This document shows positions 27,144-36,124 of a stretch of DNA of 64,000 nucleotides, piece after piece. The notes under the pieces were generated by a model, which saw only the letters and a program-made list of their open reading frames with translations, was not told the origin of the DNA and made no database searches. Origin of the DNA: CANLBN01 sp965230205 (GTDB lineage Bacteria > Pseudomonadota > Gammaproteobacteria > Pseudomonadales > Cellvibrionaceae); assembly GCA_965230205.1 (NCBI GenBank), contig OZ245996.1, forward strand, positions 434,001-498,000, written 5' to 3'. The translations under genes and the position numbers were made by a program. Positions within the stretch are counted from its first letter, which is position 1; the number at the start of each line of letters is the position of its first letter.

Positions 27144-27745
27144 TGACAAAAACATTCGATAATTTTCTAGAACAATATCACTCCTCTGGGAGTCAAAAAG
27201 CAGATGGGTATAACAAATCTCATTTTTACGGGCTGACAGCAAAAGAAAAGGAAAAAGCATTTGAATTACTAATAAATGAATCTATAGCACCCGGCGTAGC
27301 TGACTGGTTATTTTATCTGGATAAAGAAAGAGCTGAAAATTTACTAAAAAATGAAATTAATCACTCTAACAAAGATTCAATGTCGGGCATTCATAGATTA
27401 TACTTAGCTTTATATAGAAACACTCATGATAAAAGGTATCAAAATTTACTAATTGATGGTTTTTTTAGTTACTCAGAGCTAGACAAATGTGAAGCTCTTT
27501 TGGCAATAAAATCTACTGGCCCTGACTCCAATCGTATTCTAGAACTTTATAAAAAAATAATCTTTTCTTCGAACAACTCAAAAGTAATAACTTCAGCAGC
27601 AGATTTATTCTTAAGACACATAAAACAACCTTGCGAATCAGAAAATGATAGAAAAGAATTTTACAGCATTCGTAAAATGCTTGAGTCTGATGACTTAAAA
27701 ACAAAAACCACAGGATTAAATATTGCTACTTCTCGCAAAGCATAA
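27143..27745 (+). CDS. Putative immunity protein with helical repeats, paired with an orphan tip
   Basis: A 200-aa soluble, helical, Lys-rich protein (EKEKAFELLINESI, YSELDKCEALLAIKS, LKTKTTGLNIATS) resembling HEAT-like immunity proteins. It overlaps the stop of the preceding tip remnant by one base, arguing that the two were once a toxin-immunity pair. It is AT-rich like the whole array. Confidence 0.55.
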   Translation: MTKTFDNFLEQYHSSGSQKADGYNKSHFYGLTAKEKEKAFELLINESIAPGVADWLFYLDKERAENLLKNEINHSNKDSMSGIHRLYLALYRNTHDKRYQNLLIDGFFSYSELDKCEALLAIKSTGPDSNRILELYKKIIFSSNNSKVITSAADLFLRHIKQPCESENDRKEFYSIRKMLESDDLKTKTTGLNIATSRKA

Positions 27746-27901
27746 TTAACTTGTCATCCGACATATCAAATAGAATTACTAAAACATTAATATCAAGAAG
27801 CCACCAATAAAGGTGACACCAGGAAATTTTCCGATTTATTTGCCAAGCATAAAACCATGATTGAGACAATAAAAATCAATATTTTAGGTAAACTTTACTA
27901 A
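27746..27901 (+). pseudogene. Second orphan toxin-tip remnant with internal stop
   Basis: The frame continuing after 27745 reads LTCHPTYQIELLKH, a TAA stop, then YQEATNKGDTRKFSDLFAKH and a short tail ending at a TAA at 27899. The His/Cys spacing recalls HNH-type nuclease tips, but the match is too short to name. The one in-frame stop, missing head and position just before another immunity-like gene point to a decayed tip. Confidence 0.45.
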
Positions 27902-27902
27902 A

Positions 27903-28258
27903 ATGAGCATATACGAGCATACAAAAAATTGCTTATTAGAGTCTAACTTTGATACAACAAAATTAGAGGATATAGCTGATAAGTTATCTACCTTACATAA
28001 GGTCTCTGATGTAGAAAAAATTTATCCTGCATTTGAAAAAGAAGCCAATAGACTTCCATGGCCTCAAGATCATGATTTTGGGGCACTAGTGCTGCAAAAA
28101 AATCGACTTATGCATCATCAAACATAGCCAAACTAATGCTTTCTAAAGCATTAGAAAGAGCTCATTGGTGTGCTACTTGCGCCACATCTGGCGGGGAAGG
28201 AATAGCCCGATCACAACATAGAAAGGATATTCAAAATAATCTATCAAAATATGAATAG
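27903..28258 (+). pseudogene. Immunity-like gene split by a frameshift at an A7 tract
   Basis: ATG at 27903 opens a frame that stops after 74 codons at about 28127. The tract AAAAAAA at 28096-28102 explains this: adding one A restores a single frame that continues through STYASSNIAKLMLSKALER, HWCATCATSGGEG and ARSQHRKDI to TAG at 28256-28258, about 118 aa in total. The restored C-terminus has a CxxC-like zinc-ligand look. This could be a true loss-of-function indel, slippage-dependent expression, or a base error. Confidence 0.55.
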
Positions 28259-28452
28259 AAATTTTCTATAATTGAGTTACCAGAGAAATTAGCCTCCCCT
28301 TCCGACAAAACAATTTAACGCGCCACTTTTTTGCAAATAATACCTTTTAAAAGCTAGCCACTTACATAATTGATAACTACATCTAACTTTCAAAAAATAA
28401 TAAATCTTATAATGGCCTACTGAGTAGATTTTAAATTTTAAAAAGGATATGT

Positions 28453-28659
28453 ATGTTAATACTCACTCGCAATTATGGCCAATCGATTATGATCGGCGAC
28501 GACATTGAAATCAAAGTACTTAATTCGTCTCATAATCAGGTTCGCATTGGTATTGATGCACCCTTAGAGGTCAATATCGTCCGTGAAGAACTTCACAATA
28601 AGAAAACCAGAAAAATATTATCCAGAAACCTTTCAAAAAACCTAGAGGTGACTGATTAG
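28453..28659 (+). CDS. csrA: CsrA/RsmA-family translational regulator (divergent paralogue)
   Basis: A 68-aa CsrA protein: MLILTR start, IMIGDDIEIKVL, NQVRIGIDAP and the RNA-binding VREE, with Arg44 conserved. The Lys-rich C-terminal tail (KKTRKILSRNLSKN) and the N-terminal variation NYGQS differ from housekeeping CsrA, so this is likely an accessory copy. AAAGGAT lies about 6 nt upstream of ATG. CsrA/RsmA commonly controls T6SS mRNAs; its location beside the payload array makes local control plausible but unproven. Confidence 0.93.
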   Translation: MLILTRNYGQSIMIGDDIEIKVLNSSHNQVRIGIDAPLEVNIVREELHNKKTRKILSRNLSKNLEVTD

Positions 28660-28693
28660 TTTTATCGAGGCCTAAAAACCTTAGTTATTACGA

Positions 28694-29251
28694 ATGGAAA
28701 ACAGGAATAATGCAATGGAATCAAGCACCTCAACTTTATCTCACTCAATAGGCTATGTCGCCAACCCTCGCCTGATTGATAATCTGTGGTTCCGTTGGCT
28801 AGCGTCTTTATGGATTATCTACACCCTATTAGCCACCGGATTGCAGCTTTCAAAATACCTTTCTTACCCTGCATTGATATCGTTAGGCAATGGTCATTCT
28901 GGCGTTGTTAGCTATATTGGCACTCCTGCTGTTTTGATTATTGCTTCAAAGCTTTTCGTATTAGGGTTTCTTTGCTTGGCGTTATTTATTGCTTATGGAA
29001 TCATTAAAAAGAAAACAGAGTGGTTCAAAAAAATAGCTCTTGCTTGCTTTTTGATCGCCAGTTTTTATTCTATTTATCCATTTTTATCCGCAATATTTTC
29101 TTATTTTAATAGCACAGTAAATATAGCGCCTCCAATGAGCAGGCTTTTTGAACACATTATAATGAGCTTATTGAGCACAACGTTCGTAATAATTTTACCT
29201 TTGGTTTTTATGGGCTTCTTGTTATCAAAATATCAAAAGCTACAGCATTGA
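28694..29251 (+). CDS. Uncharacterised four-helix membrane protein
   Basis: A 185-aa protein with four predicted transmembrane segments (about 35-55, 75-105, 112-138 and 150-178) and a short cytoplasmic N-terminus. No catalytic or binding motif is visible. It sits 34 nt after csrA in the same direction. I cannot name a family. Confidence 0.6.
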   Translation: MENRNNAMESSTSTLSHSIGYVANPRLIDNLWFRWLASLWIIYTLLATGLQLSKYLSYPALISLGNGHSGVVSYIGTPAVLIIASKLFVLGFLCLALFIAYGIIKKKTEWFKKIALACFLIASFYSIYPFLSAIFSYFNSTVNIAPPMSRLFEHIIMSLLSTTFVIILPLVFMGFLLSKYQKLQH

Positions 29252-29328
29252 CCAATGAAAAACGGGATTTTTGTTCGCAATACACAACGGAATATTGTTA
29301 ATCACTATTAACCAAACTCAAAGACAGC

Positions 29329-30438
29329 ATGTTACTCATTGATAAAAATAATGTTTTAACGCTATTGGCTCTCAGCTTTTTGTATGTCAATTATGCTGGC
29401 GCAGGTGAAGCAAATGGGAGAGTGTCTGACTGCCAGTATTGGCCTCAACAATTTAGTGACTATGAAGGTGAGTATTTAATCGCCTATAAAGGTGACTGCA
29501 AAGCAGATTTTGCTCATGGCAAAGGAACGCTCTACACCTTTGAAAAATGGCGAAAAAGTGACCCACACAAAATAAAAGTCAGTGGTTTTTTTAATCAAGG
29601 TATTTATTTAGGCGATAAGGATTATCGTGGTGAGTTCACGATTGATCGACACAGAGCCTTGACACAGTTAGGAGAAATTAACGGGCACCCTGTTTGGCTG
29701 CATGCACACGCCGACAATGCTAAGCCACTTGCACTTTGCAAACCATCCATCATTAATATTGGTGTGGATGATTTACAAACCCACAGCACTGATGATGCTT
29801 TATCACAAGCAACGATTAGACAAGCCTTTAAGCTATATACAACATTATGTCCTGACTTTGACCACGATATACTCTTAGCAATCACAAACAGTGAAAATGT
29901 CTTAGTCGATCAGTCCCGAAACTCAGAAATTCATGCAGTGATGAACAACACGAAGGATGATTTTCTTTTAAGCTACCGCAATTATATTACTGAAGCTATT
30001 GCCTACCAGAAACAAAGAGACGAAGAAGAAAGGCAGAGACAAGAAAAAATTAAGACAATGAATGGCAATATCATGCATTTTTTTCAACAGTCCGATGTTA
30101 CAGAACTCGTAGAAGTAAATCAGCTCGAAAAGAATCCATTTTTATGGGAAGGTAAAGTGGTTGCCATCGCTGTGACACTGGACAAAATGCTTACACGAAG
30201 AACTGCTTTGTTATTAAGCACCAACCATCTTTTTAACGAAGGGCGAGTTGTTGTAAAAGGTGTTAAGCCTAAGGTTTTCAAGTCACTCGGCAATATAATT
30301 GCCGCCAAGGTGATAGGACAAGAACAACATCAAGGCACCATGCATACAACGCTTTCATATATTGGACATTATATGTGCGAGTCTGAACAATGCCTTGATA
30401 TTACCTTTTCTGGCCTTGAAGGCTATATCAAGCCGTAA
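29329..30438 (+). CDS. Exported protein with MORN-like N-terminal part, function unknown
   Basis: A 369-aa protein with an N-terminal signal-like segment (about 8-26, ending NYAGAGEA). Residues 35-105 have MORN-like elements (YEGEYLIAYKGDCKADFAHG, GTLYTF, YLGDKDYRGEF). A coiled-coil-like Glu/Arg/Gln stretch (about 222-242) precedes a C-terminal beta-rich domain with a Cys pair (MCESEQCLD). Its last 11 bases overlap the convergent TRAP permease gene. The periplasmic role is unknown. Confidence 0.6.
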   Translation: MLLIDKNNVLTLLALSFLYVNYAGAGEANGRVSDCQYWPQQFSDYEGEYLIAYKGDCKADFAHGKGTLYTFEKWRKSDPHKIKVSGFFNQGIYLGDKDYRGEFTIDRHRALTQLGEINGHPVWLHAHADNAKPLALCKPSIINIGVDDLQTHSTDDALSQATIRQAFKLYTTLCPDFDHDILLAITNSENVLVDQSRNSEIHAVMNNTKDDFLLSYRNYITEAIAYQKQRDEEERQRQEKIKTMNGNIMHFFQQSDVTELVEVNQLEKNPFLWEGKVVAIAVTLDKMLTRRTALLLSTNHLFNEGRVVVKGVKPKVFKSLGNIIAAKVIGQEQHQGTMHTTLSYIGHYMCESEQCLDITFSGLEGYIKP

Positions 30439-32992
30439 CTTTCCTGGCTCTCGTCTTTTGCATCCAACCCACGATCAACAGTAGCAACACTGCCGGAATA
30501 TACATGAGCTCTTTAGGTAGTCGTTCGGCCTCTTGGCGAATGCCTTTAATATTAAAGCCATAACTGATGCCGGCTTTTTCTGCTGCACTGCCAAAAACCA
30601 CTTGATCAACGGTCCAGAACTGACCATTAGCCTGCAAGACTAAGCCCATTGATTGCAAGCGTTCTTCAGCGCTGCCTTGAGCGGCATCCAACTGTAGACT
30701 AACGGTTTTCTTAATGGCGTCACCATTAAATGATTCACCCTCTACATTCAGCTCAATAAATTGGCCTGACGACATTCCCTCCAGGGATTGCACCAACTCT
30801 GTTGCAGGAACATCAACTGTTGGCGGAAATAAGTCATCCCACCAAAACCCAGGTCTGAACAAGGTGAAAGCAATTAATAACAAGGCTAATGTTTCCCACC
30901 ATTTGGTTTTAACGAACCAAAAACCCTGAGTCGCTGCCGAAAAAACCAGAATCGCGAGAATAGCGCTGGCTACGGTAAATAATAATTGCCATACACTCTC
31001 GATGCCAATCAACAGTAATTGCGTGTTGAATATAAACATAAAGGGTAAGATGGCCGTTCTTATATCGTAGGTAAAACCTTGAACACCAGTCTTAATTGGG
31101 TCATCACCAGAGATCGCTGCGGCTGCAAATGCAGCCAAACCCACCGGCGGCGTATCATCAGCAAGAATACCAAAATAAAAGACAAATAAATGCACAGCAA
31201 TTAAGGGCACCACTAAACCATTTTCGGCTCCTAAGCTGACAATGACTGGCGCCATCAATGTGGACACAACAATATAGTTTGCCGTTGTTGGCAGCCCCAT
31301 CCCTAACACAATACAAATGAAAGCGGTGAACACTAAAATTAACAATAAATTACCGCCAGAGATAAACTCAACAAATTCGGTCATCATCTGACCAAGACCC
31401 GTTAAGGTGACTGTACCGACGATGATACCCGCCGCCGCTGTCGCAATACCAATGCCCACCATATTGCGCGCACCAGTGACCAGACCGCTAATAAATTCAC
31501 TCCAACCCCGATACAACTCTTGAACAACATTATCTTCGTTTCTAAACCAGGCTCTTAGTGGGTGGTGTGTTAAAACAACACCAATTAAAAAGATCACTGA
31601 ATAGAATGCCGACTGCTGAGGCGAATATTGCTTTACTGCTAATGCCCACAAAAGAACAACAATGGGCACAGAAAAGTACAAGCCAGATAACACGGTAGGC
31701 CGCACCTCAGGTAAATGCTCAAGCTCTATACTGTCATCATCATCTGCGAGATCAGGATACCCTGCGGCTATTTTTACAAGTGCAACATAAGCGGCAATTG
31801 CCACCAAGAACATCACTAGATAAGAAACACCGCCTAAAGCAGACTCAAGAAAATGAGAACCGTAATAGACAACGGCAGCCAGCACTAACAAAATTAGAAT
31901 ATTGCTGGCCCAAATTAACATGCGTTGAGCAACGGTTGGCTTTTCTAAGCGCTCAATCCCTTGCATGTTCATTTTTAATGCTTCGAGATGAACAATATAG
32001 ATAAGTGCAATATAAGAAATTAACGAAGGTAAAATGGCATGTTTAACCACTTCCAAATAAGAAATCCCGACGTATTCCACCATTAAGAATGCAGCAGCCC
32101 CCATAATGGGTGGCGTTAGCTGACCGTTTGTCGAGGCGGCAACTTCGATAGCGCCCGCTTTCGTACCTGGAAATCCGACTCGTTTCATTAAAGGAATGGT
32201 AAATGTACCTGTCGTCACTACATTCGCAATAGAAGAACCCGAAATAATCCCGCTTAACCCCGACGCAACAACGGCTGCTTTTGCTGGCCCGCCGCGCATA
32301 TGACCCAACAATGAAAAAGAAACTTTGATTAAATAATTACCAGCGCCGGCTTTATCTAATAACGACCCCAGTAACACAAACAAAAAGACAAACGCTGTCG
32401 ATACACCTAAAGCAACACCAAAAACACCTTCGGTTGTTAACCATTGATGCGAAGCGACTTTAGATAAGCTAGCGCCTTTGTGCGCAATCACATCGGGCAT
32501 ATATTGCCCTGCAAAAGTAAAGGTGAGAAAGACAACACTTACAATCACCAAGGGTAAGCCTAAAGAACGGCGTGTTGCCTCTAATAACAAAATCATCCCA
32601 ACAACAGCAATCGCAACATCAGTCGCTGTTGGGATGCCGACACGATCAACTAATGCATCCCGATTTAATAATAAATACATGACCGAAGCCGCAGCAACGA
32701 GGCCAATGACGATATCTACAATACTGATATTGGTTGAATTTGATCGTTGAGAAAAAGGAAACAGAGAAAACGCCAGCATGACAGCGAAAGATAAATGGAT
32801 AAATTTCGCCTGATCTTCATTAAAGGTACCAAAGTTCAACATAAACGGCAGCGGCGATGCATACCATAACTGGAACAAAGACCAAGCAATCAGTAAGGCA
32901 ACAATACATTTACCTAAAGAGCTATTAAGATCACGACTACCTATTTCAGAGCCTATAAACTCTTCTGCATTATTCGATTCGACACTGGACAT
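30428..32992 (-). CDS. TAXI-type TRAP transporter fused permease (DctQM)
   Basis: An 854-aa inner-membrane permease: N-terminal 4-TM DctQ-like part, DctM domain with repeated GLSGIISGSSIANVVTTGTF and GLPTTANYIV motifs, and a C-terminal DUF3394-like region (about 745-830) with a PDZ-like patch (FGSAAEKAGISYGFNIKGI) before the last helix. Fused permeases pair with TAXI receptors, and the receptor gene lies 112 nt upstream. TRAP carriers are secondary symporters driven by the ion gradient; the substrate is unknown. Confidence 0.92.
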   Translation of the reverse strand: MSSVESNNAEEFIGSEIGSRDLNSSLGKCIVALLIAWSLFQLWYASPLPFMLNFGTFNEDQAKFIHLSFAVMLAFSLFPFSQRSNSTNISIVDIVIGLVAAASVMYLLLNRDALVDRVGIPTATDVAIAVVGMILLLEATRRSLGLPLVIVSVVFLTFTFAGQYMPDVIAHKGASLSKVASHQWLTTEGVFGVALGVSTAFVFLFVLLGSLLDKAGAGNYLIKVSFSLLGHMRGGPAKAAVVASGLSGIISGSSIANVVTTGTFTIPLMKRVGFPGTKAGAIEVAASTNGQLTPPIMGAAAFLMVEYVGISYLEVVKHAILPSLISYIALIYIVHLEALKMNMQGIERLEKPTVAQRMLIWASNILILLVLAAVVYYGSHFLESALGGVSYLVMFLVAIAAYVALVKIAAGYPDLADDDDSIELEHLPEVRPTVLSGLYFSVPIVVLLWALAVKQYSPQQSAFYSVIFLIGVVLTHHPLRAWFRNEDNVVQELYRGWSEFISGLVTGARNMVGIGIATAAAGIIVGTVTLTGLGQMMTEFVEFISGGNLLLILVFTAFICIVLGMGLPTTANYIVVSTLMAPVIVSLGAENGLVVPLIAVHLFVFYFGILADDTPPVGLAAFAAAAISGDDPIKTGVQGFTYDIRTAILPFMFIFNTQLLLIGIESVWQLLFTVASAILAILVFSAATQGFWFVKTKWWETLALLLIAFTLFRPGFWWDDLFPPTVDVPATELVQSLEGMSSGQFIELNVEGESFNGDAIKKTVSLQLDAAQGSAEERLQSMGLVLQANGQFWTVDQVVFGSAAEKAGISYGFNIKGIRQEAERLPKELMYIPAVLLLLIVGWMQKTRARKVTA

Positions 32993-33066
32993 AACAAAAT
33001 CCTCAACCGCTTAAAGAATTGAATCTCGGTTTTAACTGATAAAAAATTGGTGGCAGGAACAAAAGC

Positions 33067-33094
33067 AGACAAGCCAGCAAATGCTGGCTTGTCT
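33067..33094 (-). terminator. Perfect 12-bp hairpin between TAXI receptor and permease genes
   Basis: A perfect inverted repeat AGACAAGCCAGC, loop AAAT, GCTGGCTTGTCT lies 10 nt past the receptor stop. On the minus strand only a short TTTT follows 2 nt later, so partial termination or mRNA protection is likely. This would give the receptor in excess over the permease. Confidence 0.65.
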
Positions 33095-33104
33095 TGAACA
33101 ACGA

Positions 33105-34106
33105 TTACATTAAACCGGCTTCTTTATAATATTTAGCAGCACCAGGGTGTAATGGAGCAGAAAGACTATCTTTAATCATTTCTGGTTTTTTCAAGTTAGC
33201 AAATGCTGGGTGAAACTTTGTGAAAGCTTCAAAGTTTTCAAAAACAGCTTTAACGACTTCATAGATAACATCGTCTGGAACAGCAGCAGAAGAAACAAAG
33301 GTTGCACCAACACCAAAGGTTGCTACGTCATTTGCATTACCTGAATACATGCCACCAGGAACGGTTGCTTTACGATAAAAACTATTGTCAGTCACTAAGC
33401 CATCAACAGCAGAACCAGAGACTTCAACCAGTACACTATCACACGATGTGGTTGCTTCTTTAATAGAACCACTTGGGTGCCCTACAACATAAACCATCGC
33501 GTCAATCTTGTTATCACATAACGCTTTTGATTGCTCAGCAGCTTTTAATTCTGACGCTAGAGAAAAATCATTTAACGTCCAACCTAATGCATCTAATAAC
33601 ACTTCAGTGGTTCCACGTTGACCAGAACCTGGGTTACCGACATTAACACGCTTACCTTTTAAATCGTCAAACGTTTTAACACCTGCATCCGCTCGAGCGA
33701 CAACAGTAAATGGTTCTGCATGAACAGAAAAGACTGCACGTAAATCTTTAAATGCACCCGCATCTTTAAATTTACTGGTGCCGTTATAAGCGTGATACTG
33801 CCAATCAGATTGTGCGACACCCATATCCAACTCGCCAGCACGAATCGTATTAATGTTATAAACTGAACCACCCGTACTCTCTACCGAACACCGAATACCA
33901 TGTTCGCTGCGTTTTTGATTAACTAAGCGACAAATGGCACCACCTGTTGGATAGTAAACCCCTGTCACACCACCCGTACCAATCGTAACAAATCGTGCTT
34001 GGGATTCTTGTGGTGCTGCTGCTTGTTCAGCTTTTGGTTCTGGAGACTTACCGCATGCGACAAGCACTATTGCAGATGCAAGAGCTATTAATTTTAGTGA
34101 TTTCAT
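33105..34106 (-). CDS. TAXI-family TRAP transporter solute receptor (lipoprotein)
   Basis: A 333-aa TAXI-type periplasmic binding protein. The lipobox is VLVACG with Cys18, so it is a lipid-anchored receptor. Family marks are IGTGGVTGVYYPTGGAICR, CSVESTGGSVYNI and FTVVARADAG. Most TAXI receptors are free periplasmic proteins, so the lipid anchor is a detail worth noting. AAGGAG lies 7 nt upstream of ATG. The substrate may be glutamate-like or a C4/C5 dicarboxylate, as in some relatives, but the sequence does not show it. Confidence 0.93.
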   Translation of the reverse strand: MKSLKLIALASAIVLVACGKSPEPKAEQAAAPQESQARFVTIGTGGVTGVYYPTGGAICRLVNQKRSEHGIRCSVESTGGSVYNINTIRAGELDMGVAQSDWQYHAYNGTSKFKDAGAFKDLRAVFSVHAEPFTVVARADAGVKTFDDLKGKRVNVGNPGSGQRGTTEVLLDALGWTLNDFSLASELKAAEQSKALCDNKIDAMVYVVGHPSGSIKEATTSCDSVLVEVSGSAVDGLVTDNSFYRKATVPGGMYSGNANDVATFGVGATFVSSAAVPDDVIYEVVKAVFENFEAFTKFHPAFANLKKPEMIKDSLSAPLHPGAAKYYKEAGLM

Positions 34107-34507
34107 TGTTCACTCCTTAAATATTTTATGTAGCGTTACTATTGTTATAAATATGTTTTATAAACTATTAATATGAATAGACATTAACCAAACAACGAAT
34201 ACAAACAAAGTTATTGAGTGCTGTCAGGTACTATTATTTTTCTGGCAACCTAACACACAAAGAAAATTTGTTGGGCACTTTCGCGTATTCAATCTGATAT
34301 GCGAGTAGTCTATACCTCCCTCCATGGCATCTCAACGAACATGTTCTTCGATATAACCAGGGGAATAGTGATTTGAAATATATGGAAGGATTAGCCTATA
34401 AAAATAGTTATAGGTAAATATTGAGGAGAGATTAATCCACAGACAAGACTGGAAAGGTTATTGTATTAACTATCCGTTATATTCATTTATATTTTTTATT
34501 AAGTATT
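34107..34507. other. Intergenic region upstream of the TAXI receptor gene
   Basis: A 401-bp AT-rich space that must carry the promoter of the TAXI receptor-permease operon. It also lies past the stop of the SDR gene. I found no gene, repeat or strong hairpin in it. Confidence 0.4.
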
Positions 34508-35353
34508 TTACTTAGCAGCTTTCAACAGCACCCAATCTAAGCAACGATGAGGCAAGATTCGTTTTAAAAAACCTAAAAAATATGTAGGAAATGTCACAGG
34601 GTAGCGAATACTTGGCCTGGAACTGGTAAGAGCATGCTCGACTCTTTTCAATACAGCTTCGGGCGGCAGAGTAAAAGGATCGACATTTCCTTCTTTATTT
34701 AAGCGCTCTAACACTTGCTTGTAGTAATCTTTATGGGCGCTGGCGCCCATTACATTTTCATCGTTGAATACATTTTCTTCAAATGCCTTTTTAGCATTTT
34801 TTCTAAAATCGCTGGTTATCGGACCAGGTTCGATCAAGGAGATAAAAATGCCTGTGTTTTTTAACTCTAAACGCAAAGTGTCAAACAAACCTTCCAAGGC
34901 AAATTTAGAGGCGTTATAGGCGCCACGCATGGGAAAGGCAATAATACCCAGTACAGAGCTGTTTATGAGTATTCGCCCATAGCCTTGTTTTCTCATAATC
35001 GGCAGGAGCAAATTGTTGAGTTGATGCCAACCAAAGACATTGGTAGAAAATTGTTTTTCCAAGGTTGCTCTTGTGAGATCTTCTACCGCGCCTGGCTGCC
35101 CATAGGCGCCATTATGAAACACCGCATATAATTCATTATTGGTTTTATGCATTAATATTTCAAAGGCACTTTGAACACTCTGACTATCTGCATAATCGAG
35201 CTGAATGGCATCAAAACCATCATCAATCAGTTGCTGTACATCACCCGCTCTCCTTGCTGTAGGATAAACAACATACCCTTTATCACGTAAACCATAGGCA
35301 ACACACTTGCCTATACCGCTGGAACAACCAGTGACGAGTATTGTTTTATTCAT
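34508..35353 (-). CDS. SDR-family NAD(P)-dependent oxidoreductase
   Basis: A 281-aa classical short-chain dehydrogenase. It has a Rossmann motif TGCSSGIGK (8-16), an NGAYG element (in place of NNAG), catalytic Ser in INSSVLG and the YNASK pair (Tyr and Lys). The C-terminal extension ends in a hydrophobic helix (TFPTYFLGFLKRILP). It resembles the YbbO/sterol-type SDR group in E. coli naming. The substrate cannot be told. It is monocistronic with a short AGGT ribosome site. Confidence 0.88.
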   Translation of the reverse strand: MNKTILVTGCSSGIGKCVAYGLRDKGYVVYPTARRAGDVQQLIDDGFDAIQLDYADSQSVQSAFEILMHKTNNELYAVFHNGAYGQPGAVEDLTRATLEKQFSTNVFGWHQLNNLLLPIMRKQGYGRILINSSVLGIIAFPMRGAYNASKFALEGLFDTLRLELKNTGIFISLIEPGPITSDFRKNAKKAFEENVFNDENVMGASAHKDYYKQVLERLNKEGNVDPFTLPPEAVLKRVEHALTSSRPSIRYPVTFPTYFLGFLKRILPHRCLDWVLLKAAK

Positions 35354-35600
35354 TAGACCTGTTCAGACTTTATGGTATTTAAGATGAAAATGTAGAGGAG
35401 AAAAGTATACCCTAGAGCCTCTTGACGTTTCATTATCTTTCCTGCCATTAACTATTTTTTACCGTAAAGCGACACCGAGGTCGGCTGACAAGGCAGAATG
35501 AGTATCGTGTGGTGAACCTATATAAAAGCGAGTTCCCTTGGTGCCGTTTGACGGTATAACACAATCAGATGGAAAATAACCATGGCCCTTCGGGTTGGCC

Positions 35601-35733
35601 CTAAAAAAGCGCTACTCTGCGTTACTCGTCGCTCATTTAGAACCACTAAACCACTCTTCTCGCGCCTTGCCTATAGGGATATAGGTAATGAGCGTGAGCT
35701 GGGAGCGGTAAGCGTTGATTAGCGTTTTTTTAG
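35601..35733. repeat. MITE/REP-like imperfect palindrome (133 bp)
   Basis: It has outer inverted repeats CTAAAAAAGCGCT (35601-35613) and AGCGTTTTTTTAG (35721-35733), complementary at 12 of 13 positions. Inner arms CGCTCATT (35630-35637) and AATGAGCG (35687-35694) are perfectly complementary. The interior is more GC-rich than the surroundings and non-coding. It lies in the 416-bp gap (35354-35769) between the SDR gene and the P-II gene; I see nothing else in that gap. This is typical of a non-autonomous dispersed element, but copy number is unknown from one window. Confidence 0.6.
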
Positions 35734-35769
35734 ACTCCAACAGGAATGATAATGAAACGCCAATAGGCC

Positions 35770-36087
35770 CTAGAATTTTTCAGGCCGCATAACATTCACA
35801 TCGACAGTAAAAATGACCATAGCATAATCGTCATAGTATTTTTCTTTTAAATACATAGAAATAGATTCTGCGACATCACTTCCACAAATGACTTCGATAC
35901 GAATATTGGCATTGGCATCCCATCCAGCATTGCGCACACCTTTATGGCCCTTCCCTCGCACATCCATAATGGTATAGCCATTTGCACCCAGCTTTTCTAT
36001 TTCTTCAACAAGGGTACTTTCTAATACCGCCTCCGTAATAATAGTGAGTAACTGATGGCTAGATGCTTGCGGATTAAGCGTATTCAT
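35770..36087 (-). CDS. SbtB-like P-II signalling protein
   Basis: A 105-aa P-II-fold protein (LLTIITEAVLESTLVEEIEKLG, TIMDVRGKGHKGVRNAGWD, FTVDVNVMRPEKF). It lies immediately downstream of an SbtA-type bicarbonate carrier gene (37-nt gap), the pairing known for cyanobacterial SbtA-SbtB. SbtB binds adenine nucleotides including cAMP and inhibits SbtA. The T-loop region here is WDANANIRIEV rather than the GlnB uridylylation loop. The C-terminal Cys pair of some cyanobacterial SbtB proteins is absent. AGGAGG lies 10 nt upstream of ATG. Confidence 0.85.
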   Translation of the reverse strand: MNTLNPQASSHQLLTIITEAVLESTLVEEIEKLGANGYTIMDVRGKGHKGVRNAGWDANANIRIEVICGSDVAESISMYLKEKYYDDYAMVIFTVDVNVMRPEKF

Positions 36088-36124
36088 TGAACAATGGCCT
36101 CCTAAAATTAGCTATCGATGGCTA

